From Parcubacteria group bacterium CG1_02_39_15 (lineage in GTDB: Bacteria > Patescibacteriota > Minisyncoccia > Minisyncoccales > Paceibacteraceae), in NCBI GenBank assembly GCA_001872265.1, contig MNWE01000042.1, forward strand, positions 1-5,077: DNA of 5,077 bases. The letters are read 5' to 3'. This document shows, piece by piece, positions 1-5,077 of this stretch; the first letter of the stretch is position 1; every line of letters starts with the position of its first letter. The notes under the pieces were generated by a model. That model saw only the letters and a program-made list of their open reading frames with translations. It was not told where the DNA came from and did no database searches. Both the position numbers and the translations under genes were made by a program.

Positions 1-53
1 GGCAAAATTAAGCCAACAAATATTGATATTATAATTATTTTTTTAATTATCAT
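1..53 (-). CDS. Start of an unidentified membrane or secreted protein, cut by window edge
   Basis: An ATG at 53, six bases after the gltX stop, opens a frame that stays open to the left edge. The 17 complete codons read MIIKKIIIISIFVGLIL, and the next codon begins CC. A short basic start followed by an unbroken hydrophobic run is what an N-terminal signal peptide or membrane anchor looks like. The close spacing and shared direction fit a further gene in the same operon. No Shine-Dalgarno precedes the ATG; the upstream sequence is the AT-rich heptamer repeat. With so few codons no family can be named, and AT-rich intergenic DNA can produce such a frame by chance. Confidence 0.45.
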   Translation of the reverse strand, partial: MIIKKIIIISIFVGLIL

Positions 54-80
54 TAGGAATTAGGAATTAGAAATTAGAAA
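53..80. repeat. Four-copy heptamer tandem repeat at the gltX 3' end
   Basis: On the plus strand the units are TTAGGAA (53-59), TTAGGAA (60-66), TTAGAAA (67-73) and TTAGAAA (74-80). Read in the gltX direction they are two TTTCTAA and two TTCCTAA. The array encodes the last six residues FLISNS. The end of the third unit in reading order is the gltX stop codon (62-60), and the last base of the fourth is the A of the next ATG (53). Such arrays are prone to slippage. Confidence 0.8.
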
Positions 81-1625
81 TTTTGCGTCACTTATTCTCT
101 TTAAAGTTTTTTCTTTGCCTAATATTGCAGCTATTTCGAAGGGGCCGGCCGAAGCTTCTTTACCCGTTAAAGCCACTCTTAAGGGCCACAAAAGCCTTCC
201 CCTATCCCCTGCCTGCGCAGGCAGGCCTGCCTCCTCAGCTCTTAAGAGTAAAATTTTTTCTAAATTTTCCCGAGTCCAGTTTTCAACTACTACATCAGAT
301 AAAGTTTTTTCTGATTTTTCAAGAGATTCTTTAACTTCTTCATCTGACATCTTTTCCCATTTTAACAAATCCTTGCTATATTTTAAACTATCTCTAAAAA
401 AGAAATCAGTCAACTCAGAAATTTCAGATAATTTCTTTAGTCTTTCTTGATAGAGGGCGAAAATTTTCTTTAAAGTGTCAAAAGAAATTTCCTCACCGGT
501 TTCTCTAATAATATATTGGCTGGCGAGGAAACCGGAGTCATCTCCAAAAAGTTTTAGGTCTTTACCTTCTACTTTTCCAATTAACCCCGCCTCAATTAAA
601 TAAGGAATACATAGCTCAGTTATTTTTTCAATTGATCTTTGACGAATATAAAATCCGTTTAAATAATCCAACCTTTTAATATTTAAAACTGCTCCAGCTT
701 TCTGGACTCTTTCCAAGGAGAACTCTTTGATTAAAGAAGGCAAAGAGTAAATTTCTCTTTCTCCGCCCGGATTCCAACCTAAAAATGCCATAAAATTAAT
801 TAGGGCTTCGGCTAAATACCCTTCTTTTTTGTATTGAGAAACCGAAACTGAGCCATGCCTTTTGCTCAATTTTGTTCGGTCTTGGCCTAAAATTAAGGGC
901 AAATGAGCATAAAGTGGTCGCGGAAAGTCTAAAGCTTCCTGTAAAAGAATTTGCTTTGGAGTATTGGAGAGATGTTCTTCTCCTCTAATGACATGACTGA
1001 TTTTCATTTCAAAATCATCAACCACCACAGCAAAATTATAAAGAGGATTGCTTAAGTTTTTGGCAATAACAAGGTCACCCATTAAAGAAGCGTCAAACTC
1101 CACCTTTCCCCGAATCAAGTCCTCAAAATCTACTTTTTTTGGGGGCATTCTAAATCTGATCACTGTCGGTTTTCCCTCAGTCAATCCTTTTTTTACCTCT
1201 TCCGGAGAAAGCTGAGCGCACTTGCCATTGTAGTGCGGCGCTTCTCCTATTGATAATTGATATTGTCTTTGGGCTTCCAAATCCTTCTCTGAGCAAAAAC
1301 AATAATAAGCTTGATTCTCTTGAATCAGTTTTTCTAAATATTTAGCATAGATATTTAATCTTTGACTTTGGCGGTAAGGACCTTCGTTCCATTCAATCCC
1401 CAGCCATTTGAGATTTTCAATAATATCTTTTTCAAAACGAGGGTCCGATCTTTCAGCGTCGGTATCCTCAATCCTTAAAATAAAACTACCTTGGTGCGAT
1501 TGGGCAAAGAGAAAATTAAAAAGAGCAGTTCTAGCTGACCCAATATGTAAAAACCCGGTTGGCGACGGGGCAATTCTCACCCTAACCTCGCCAGGCTTAA
1601 AGAATTTAAAATCGTTAGCTGGCAT
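60..1625 (-). CDS. gltX: Glutamyl-tRNA synthetase (class I, GluRS)
   Basis: This cytoplasmic class I aminoacyl-tRNA synthetase charges tRNA-Glu with glutamate. It has 521 residues, somewhat longer than the usual 470-490. The HIGH motif appears as PSPTGFLHIGS (20-30) and the KMSKS motif as TKLSKRHG (251-258). RIEDTD (51-56) and the HVIRGEEHLSNTP stretch (211-223) are typical active-site segments. A zinc-binding-like insert has C109, C111, Y132 and C136. The C-terminal anticodon-binding domain ends with WPLRVALTG (480-488) and FEIAAILGKEKTLKR (496-510). The ATG at 1625 is the only sensible start because the next ATG is past residue 150; no Shine-Dalgarno is visible. Residues about 466-473 (AGLPAQAG) come from a GC-rich palindrome and look inserted. 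The final FLISNS and stop come from a heptamer repeat. Patescibacterial GluRS is often non-discriminating, also making Glu-tRNA-Gln for GatCAB; that cannot be judged here. Placement after murG suggests one transcript, though the 87-base gap could hold a separate promoter. Confidence 0.96.
   Translation of the reverse strand: MPANDFKFFKPGEVRVRIAPSPTGFLHIGSARTALFNFLFAQSHQGSFILRIEDTDAERSDPRFEKDIIENLKWLGIEWNEGPYRQSQRLNIYAKYLEKLIQENQAYYCFCSEKDLEAQRQYQLSIGEAPHYNGKCAQLSPEEVKKGLTEGKPTVIRFRMPPKKVDFEDLIRGKVEFDASLMGDLVIAKNLSNPLYNFAVVVDDFEMKISHVIRGEEHLSNTPKQILLQEALDFPRPLYAHLPLILGQDRTKLSKRHGSVSVSQYKKEGYLAEALINFMAFLGWNPGGEREIYSLPSLIKEFSLERVQKAGAVLNIKRLDYLNGFYIRQRSIEKITELCIPYLIEAGLIGKVEGKDLKLFGDDSGFLASQYIIRETGEEISFDTLKKIFALYQERLKKLSEISELTDFFFRDSLKYSKDLLKWEKMSDEEVKESLEKSEKTLSDVVVENWTRENLEKILLLRAEEAGLPAQAGDRGRLLWPLRVALTGKEASAGPFEIAAILGKEKTLKRISDAKFLISNS
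208..232. repeat. Overlapping GC-rich palindromes inside gltX
   Basis: CCTGCCTGCGCAGGCAGG (208-225) is a perfect 18-base palindrome. AGGCAGGCCTGCCT (219-232) is a perfect 14-base palindrome that overlaps it. The stretch is strikingly GC-rich compared with the AT-rich gene around it. It is read in frame by gltX as AGLPAQAG (residues 466-473), between a helix ending LLLRAEE and the conserved WPLRVALTG segment, where GluRS proteins usually have a shorter link. This looks like a short palindromic element tolerated in a surface loop of the anticodon-binding domain. Confidence 0.75.
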
Positions 1626-1664
1626 ATTTCTAATTTTAGCTTAACATAATCTTTCCCAACTTCA

Positions 1665-1727
1665 ACCAGCGAGCGAGGCGAAGCCGAGCGAAGATGTCAA
1701 TGAGGCAAAGCCTCATTGACCAGCGAG
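1665..1727. repeat. Direct-repeat-bounded GC-rich unit at the murG 3' end
   Basis: The 9-base sequence ACCAGCGAG occurs at 1665-1673 and again at 1719-1727, with starts 54 bases apart. Between the copies lie a run of CGAGG/CGAAG-like pentamers (about 1670-1693) and a perfect hairpin (1696-1720). In the murG direction both repeats read CTC GCT GGT in frame. After the first, murG ends CAA TGA; after the second comes an immediate in-frame TGA (1664-1662). Removing one repeat plus the interior would therefore give murG ending Leu-Ala-Gly-stop, one residue shorter. This is the arrangement expected of a small insertion with a 9-base target duplication, or of a local duplication. No coding capacity is evident. 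Confidence 0.65.
1696..1720 (-). other. Perfect 11-bp hairpin overlapping the murG stop codon
   Basis: GTCAATGAGGC (1696-1706) and GCCTCATTGAC (1710-1720) are exact reverse complements around a three-base loop. The murG stop codon (1715-1713) lies in one arm. On the transcribed strand the hairpin is followed by ATCTTCGCTCGG and not by a run of T, so it does not look like a classical intrinsic terminator. It could pause polymerase, protect the upstream mRNA from 3' decay, or simply be part of a mobile palindromic repeat. The structure is certain from the sequence; its role is inference. Confidence 0.7.
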
Positions 1728-2840
1728 ATAGCTGTAAATGTAAGCAGCTATTATTTTGGCAGCTTGAGGTTTGGAAAATTCACGAGCTGCTTTTTGAAGC
1801 CGTTCCAACTCTTCTGGGCGAGAAAAGAGATATTTGAGTTTTTCTAAGAAGAAATGAGAAGTAAAATTAGCTTCCTCCATTACTATTGCTGCTCCTCCTT
1901 CAGCATAAGCATAAGCATTTTTTACTTGATGGTTTTGAGCAGCTTCCGGCAAAGGAATCAAAATAGAAGGCTTGCCCCAAGCAGCTATTTCAAAAAGACT
2001 ACCCGACCCCGCCCGGCTGACAATTAGATCGCAGACCGCGTAAGCCTGTTTTAACTCTTCTTCTTTCAGGAAAGGAAAAAGACGATAATTTTTATCTAAA
2101 CCTTCGGGCAAGATAGCTTTACTTTCTGCTTTTACTTCTGGGAAATTTTTCTCTCCGCATTGGTGCAAAACATAAAAATTCTCAAGAAGCTCTGCTAAAA
2201 TCTCTAAAATTTTATCATTTACCCTTTGAGCTCCTTGGGAGCCGCCCAAGATTAGAATTACAGGCTTCTCCCCGCTTAACTTAAAAAATTCTCTACCTTT
2301 TTCTCTTGAACTTTCTAAAATTTCTCTACGAATAGGGTTGCCAACTTGAATCATTTTCTTTGGAGGGAAATATTCTGTTCTGGGGAAAGAAACAAAAATT
2401 TCCAGAGCGAATCTCGAGATGAATCTATTGGCCAGGCCCGGAGTAACATCCGACTCGTGGAGAAAAATCGGGACTCTTAATAGCCAACTGGAAATCACGC
2501 CAGGAATTGAGCCGAATCCTCCTTTGCTAAAGATTAAATCGGGAGCCAGAAAGAAAACATAAAAGAAAGCCTGAAAAATACCTATCGGAATTTTAAGAAG
2601 AACGTCCGTCAAATTTTGGAATATGGTTTTCCAATCCATATATCTCCGAACTTTTCCAGCCAGCACGGTTTTAATCTTAATTCCTTCTTGGGAAAGCAAA
2701 ATTGAGCCAAAGTCGTCTTTTGGGCCGATGTAATAAAATTGCAAGTCCTTTTGAGGACTAAGCCTTCTGATTTCTCTAACAATGCCGATAATGGGCAAAA
2801 TGTGACCGCCGGTACCACCGCCGGTAAATAATATTTTCAT
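1713..2840 (-). CDS. murG: UDP-GlcNAc:lipid I N-acetylglucosaminyltransferase (MurG)
   Basis: This peripheral membrane GT-B enzyme acts on the cytoplasmic face and transfers GlcNAc from UDP-GlcNAc to lipid I, making lipid II. It has 375 residues, slightly longer than E. coli MurG (about 355). The N-terminal glycine-rich loop GGGTGGH is at 7-13. Hydrophobic and basic sequence around 81-104 probably contributes to membrane association. HESDVTPGLANR (128-139) is of the Bacillus-like type rather than the proteobacterial HEQN type. VGNPIRRE (166-173) and the second glycine loop LGGSQGAQ (198-205) follow. The nucleotide-sugar site has SRAGSGSLFEIAAWGKP (275-291), in which E284 is the usual ribose ligand, and then QNHQVKNA (302-309). 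The ATG is one base after the ftsW stop; the ftsW end (CGCAGGTGAC) supplies a weak AGG-type ribosome site, suggesting coupling. The last residues, LAGQ, and the stop lie in a repeat unit (1665-1727). MurG is the substrate-side partner of MurD and FtsW here. Confidence 0.96.
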   Translation of the reverse strand: MKILFTGGGTGGHILPIIGIVREIRRLSPQKDLQFYYIGPKDDFGSILLSQEGIKIKTVLAGKVRRYMDWKTIFQNLTDVLLKIPIGIFQAFFYVFFLAPDLIFSKGGFGSIPGVISSWLLRVPIFLHESDVTPGLANRFISRFALEIFVSFPRTEYFPPKKMIQVGNPIRREILESSREKGREFFKLSGEKPVILILGGSQGAQRVNDKILEILAELLENFYVLHQCGEKNFPEVKAESKAILPEGLDKNYRLFPFLKEEELKQAYAVCDLIVSRAGSGSLFEIAAWGKPSILIPLPEAAQNHQVKNAYAYAEGGAAIVMEEANFTSHFFLEKLKYLFSRPEELERLQKAAREFSKPQAAKIIAAYIYSYLAGQ

Positions 2841-2841
2841 G

Positions 2842-3951
2842 TCACCTGCGACTAATATTTAATAATATCCCCATTCCAATTAATTCTGACATAAGAGCTG
2901 ATCCTCCATAACTAACAAACGGCAAGGGAATGCCCGTCAGGGGTAAAATTCCTATCATTGCTGCCAAGTTAGTAAAGCCTTGGAGACAAACCCAAACAGT
3001 TAATCCCAGAGCAGCCAGCTGAGAAAATTTGTCCTCTTTCCTTTTAGCGATTCTAAACCCTCTCCACAAAATCAGCAAGAAAATAAGAATCAAAATAGCA
3101 GCTCCAATAAATCCGGTTTCTTCAGCAAAAATGGCAAAAATCGAATCTGACATTGACTGAGGCAAAAACCCATACCTTTGACGCGACAAGCCCAAGCCCA
3201 AGCCAAATAAGCCGCCCGACCCGACCGTAATTAAAGCCTGTTTTATCTGGTAGCCAATTCCCATGGGGTCAATTTCGGGATTAAGAAAAACTAATAATCT
3301 ATTCAATCTATAAGGAGCAAGTTTTATTAAGGCCAATAATCCCCCTCCGCCAATCAAAATTATAAGAATGCTGTGCCAGAGGGGAGTTTGGGCTAAAAAA
3401 TACATTAGAGCAGCTGAAATCACAATTACTCCCAAGGTACTAATATCTGGCTGGAGGACCAAAAACAAGCTAATTATACCAACAACTAATAAGAAAGCAA
3501 TAAAAGTCTGGCTAAACCCCCTTGTTTTTGAGGTGCGGCTGGCCAACCAGGCTGCTAAATAAAGAATAAAAGTGAGTTTTAAAAATTCCGAGGGCTGAAA
3601 AGAAAACAAACCAAAAGAAACCCATCTGGCCGCTCCGCCAGCTTCAGAGCCAATTTTAGGCAAAAAGACCATACTCAAAAAGACCAAATTTACCAAAAGT
3701 AAGGCTGGAGCCCATTTTTTAAAGAAATCAAGCCTGACCCTAAAAGCAAGAAAGCCCAAAATTAACCCTGGGATTAAGCCAAAAACAATTTGATGATTTA
3801 AAAAATAATAAGTATTTCCGAATCTTTCTTCAGAAAGAGAAGCTGAAACACTGGCTAAGATTAAAATCCCTAAAATTATTAGAGCCAGAACCGCTCCAGC
3901 CAAAAAAATATCAGGCTGACCCCTTCGATCTTTTACTAAATTTCTTAACAT
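2842..3951 (-). CDS. ftsW: FtsW, SEDS-family septal peptidoglycan glycosyltransferase
   Basis: This polytopic inner-membrane protein polymerises lipid II into glycan strands at the division septum, normally with a class B penicillin-binding protein. I chose the ATG at 3951 (369 residues). It sits 22 bases after the murD stop and gives a short basic cytoplasmic N-terminus before the first membrane segment (about 14-35). An ATG at 4128 in the same frame would overlap murD by 155 bases and add a 59-residue hydrophilic leader. About ten membrane segments are visible. SEDS landmarks are ARW (108-110), FQPSEFLKL (118-126), LQPD (166-169), the long extracellular loop with NPEIDPMGIGYQ (224-235), D269 in SDSIFAIFAEETG (the position of the essential aspartate in E. 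coli FtsW and RodA), and GIPLPFVSYGGSA (340-352). There is no clear Shine-Dalgarno, so translation is probably coupled to murD. RodA is the alternative; the position between murD and murG favours FtsW. Confidence 0.92.
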   Translation of the reverse strand: MLRNLVKDRRGQPDIFLAGAVLALIILGILILASVSASLSEERFGNTYYFLNHQIVFGLIPGLILGFLAFRVRLDFFKKWAPALLLVNLVFLSMVFLPKIGSEAGGAARWVSFGLFSFQPSEFLKLTFILYLAAWLASRTSKTRGFSQTFIAFLLVVGIISLFLVLQPDISTLGVIVISAALMYFLAQTPLWHSILIILIGGGGLLALIKLAPYRLNRLLVFLNPEIDPMGIGYQIKQALITVGSGGLFGLGLGLSRQRYGFLPQSMSDSIFAIFAEETGFIGAAILILIFLLILWRGFRIAKRKEDKFSQLAALGLTVWVCLQGFTNLAAMIGILPLTGIPLPFVSYGGSALMSELIGMGILLNISRR

Positions 3952-3960
3952 ATTAGTCAA

Positions 3961-3976
3961 TGAAACTATTGTTTCA
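3961..3976 (-). other. Small hairpin over the murD stop, upstream of ftsW
   Basis: On the coding strand the sequence is TGAAAC, loop AATA, then GTTTCA: a perfect 6-base-pair stem with a tetraloop. It begins with the murD TGA stop and ends nine bases before the ftsW ATG. It lies where the ftsW ribosome site would be, yet no Shine-Dalgarno is present. It could make ftsW initiation depend on ribosomes that finish murD and open the stem. The stem is short and AT-rich, so it may be fortuitous. Confidence 0.4.
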
Positions 3977-5077
3977 TTTCCACCTTCGTTTTCGCTGCGC
4001 AAAAACTTGCTTTTTAAATAAATTACCTTTTTCTTTGTAATCTTTAAAAATACTAAAACTGGTTGAGGCGCAAGATAAGAGGCAGATTTTTCCCTTCCGA
4101 GTATTTTTATAAGCGAGTTTGACGGCATCTCGCATATTGTCCGTAAAGAAATGCCTAGGTACTTCCCTTCCCAGAGCTTGTTTCACTATTTCGCGCCAGA
4201 TTTTTTCTCCGGTAGTTGGGAATAAAATTAGATTTTTTATGTTTTTATTTTCTAAAACACTTTTGGCTAATTTTTTAAAATCAATTTTTCTATCAAAACC
4301 GCCCAGCATAATGGTCTCAACTTTCTTGCCCAGGGCTTTTATTGCGAAGATGGCAGTTTCCGGAATAGTTGATAAGGCATCGTTGTAAAAAGTAATTCCT
4401 TTATACGTTCCGACCAATTCCAATCTATGAGGTAAAGATTTAAATTCTTTGAGCGCTTTTTCAATAGTTTCTGGAGGGATTTTAAATATCTTTCCCACGG
4501 CTCTAGCCGCTGCCTTATCTAATTCGTAATACTCTCCTTTTATCGGGATTTTTTCAGCTTTTGTTTTTTTAGCAAATTCTTTAACCAGTTTATCTCCCGA
4601 ATTGAAAACCAAATAATCATTTTTAGTTTGGTAAAGAGTAATGTTGGCTTTTGCCCGTGCGTATTCAGCAAAACTCTTGTAGTAATCTAGATGTTCAGGA
4701 TAGATATTAAGCAAAACGGCAATATGGGGACTTTTTTTCAGGTTGTACAACTGATGGCTGGAAAGTTCATAAACGTAAACATCTTTTGGAGTGGCCGGGA
4801 ATAGAAAATTTAATGCCGGCCTTCCGATGTTGCCCACTAAATGCGCCCTTAGGCCGCTTTCCTTTAAAACCCGATAAATCATTGAGGCGGTCGTGCTCTT
4901 GCCCTTGGTGCCAGTAACTCCGATAATCTTCCCCGGACAATTATCAAAGAAAATTTCAGTTTGAGTAGTAATTTTCTTCAAAACTGACTCGGGCAAAATT
5001 TTAAAAGGGACTCCCGGCGACTTAATAATAATATCGTAATTTTCAAGCGCTTCGAGGTAATCCTTTCCTAAGTATAA
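3974..5077 (-). CDS. murD: UDP-N-acetylmuramoyl-L-alanine--glutamate ligase (MurD), N-terminus cut off by window edge
   Basis: This cytoplasmic Mur ligase adds glutamate to UDP-MurNAc-L-Ala using ATP. The frame is open to the right edge, and 367 residues are visible; by comparison with E. coli MurD (about 438 aa) roughly 55 N-terminal residues are missing. In visible numbering: the end of the UDP-binding domain (DIIIKSPGVP, 15-24), the ATP P-loop GVTGTKGKST (53-62), VGNIG (81-85), ELSSHQL (104-110), NIYPEHLD (124-131), K143 as the probable carbamylated lysine, LPHRLE (215-220) opening the C-terminal domain, NDALST (232-237), GGFDRK (259-264) and LLSCASTSFSIFK (333-345). Substrate-site motifs differ from E. 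coli MurD, and the central domain is short. A TTG at 4996 could be called as a start, but it would remove conserved sequence that continues upstream. The stop is TGA, 22 bases before ftsW. Mur ligase identity is very sure; MurD is favoured over other Mur ligases by motifs and context. Confidence 0.93.
   Translation of the reverse strand, partial: LYLGKDYLEALENYDIIIKSPGVPFKILPESVLKKITTQTEIFFDNCPGKIIGVTGTKGKSTTASMIYRVLKESGLRAHLVGNIGRPALNFLFPATPKDVYVYELSSHQLYNLKKSPHIAVLLNIYPEHLDYYKSFAEYARAKANITLYQTKNDYLVFNSGDKLVKEFAKKTKAEKIPIKGEYYELDKAAARAVGKIFKIPPETIEKALKEFKSLPHRLELVGTYKGITFYNDALSTIPETAIFAIKALGKKVETIMLGGFDRKIDFKKLAKSVLENKNIKNLILFPTTGEKIWREIVKQALGREVPRHFFTDNMRDAVKLAYKNTRKGKICLLSCASTSFSIFKDYKEKGNLFKKQVFAQRKRRWK

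Noticed and set aside
31..50. ATAATTA-TTTTTT-TAATTAT as a terminator after gltX.
   Set aside because: The stem has only A-T pairs and would be very weak. It also lies inside the likely start of the next gene.
83..450. Plus-strand open frames opposite gltX, and similar ones at 1408-1644, 3368-3562 and 4119-4388.
   Set aside because: They lie antisense to strongly conserved genes, have no recognisable domains and are explained as shadows of the coding strand.
71..1636. An 11-base inverted repeat flanking gltX (AAATTAGAAAT at 71-81 and its complement at 1626-1636), suggesting a mobile cassette.
   Set aside because: The sequence is low-complexity AT-rich and the left copy is part of the heptamer array. 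There is no matching target duplication.
1632..1662. A gltX promoter in the murG-gltX gap (TTGGGA and TAAAAT on the minus strand).
   Set aside because: The spacing is only about 15 bases and such matches are common by chance in AT-rich DNA. There is no other support.
2842..4128. ftsW extended to the upstream ATG at 4128 (428 residues).
   Set aside because: The extra 59 residues are hydrophilic, unlike any FtsW N-terminus, and would overlap conserved murD sequence by 155 bases. The ATG at 3951 follows the murD stop closely and gives a normal SEDS start.
3974..4996. A complete murD starting at TTG 4996.
   Set aside because: The frame continues upstream to the window edge and encodes recognisable MurD sequence (DIIIKSPGVP), so the gene is cut by the window rather than starting here.

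Overview
The window is AT-rich and densely coded. All of its genes lie on the minus strand, so transcription runs from high to low coordinates. In transcription order it holds the 3' part of murD (5077 to 3974), ftsW (3951 to 2842), murG (2840 to 1713), gltX (1625 to 60), and the first 17 codons of a probable membrane or secreted protein that runs off the left edge (53 to 1). There are no gaps over 300 bases. The largest gap is 87 bases between murG and gltX. I see no tRNA, rRNA, CRISPR array, transposase or phage gene.

The three upstream genes are a compact piece of a division and cell-wall (dcw) cluster. MurD adds glutamate to the cytoplasmic UDP-MurNAc-peptide precursor. MurG adds GlcNAc to lipid I on the inner membrane face to make lipid II. 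FtsW is the SEDS glycosyltransferase that polymerises lipid II at the septum. murD-ftsW and ftsW-murG are separated by only 22 and 1 bases. gltX (glutamyl-tRNA synthetase) follows where many dcw clusters would have murC.

The organism is probably a bacterium of the candidate phyla radiation (Patescibacteria, perhaps Parcubacteria-like). This is inferred from the small intergenic spaces, weak or absent Shine-Dalgarno sequences, AT-rich Lys/Ile-rich proteins, a shortened divergent MurD, and GC-rich palindromes set into genes. murD, ftsW and murG all end at TGA exactly where their families end, so TGA is a stop here. This argues against the TGA-as-glycine lineages (Gracilibacteria, SR1).

The core genes are ordinary. 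The unusual content is short repeats: (1) a 54-base unit between 9-base direct repeats at the murG stop codon, carrying a perfect 11-base-pair hairpin, whose precise removal would leave murG intact; (2) a GC-rich double palindrome read in frame inside gltX; (3) a four-copy heptamer that supplies the gltX stop codon and reaches the next start codon; (4) a small hairpin over the murD stop just before ftsW. I found no convincing new multi-gene system.
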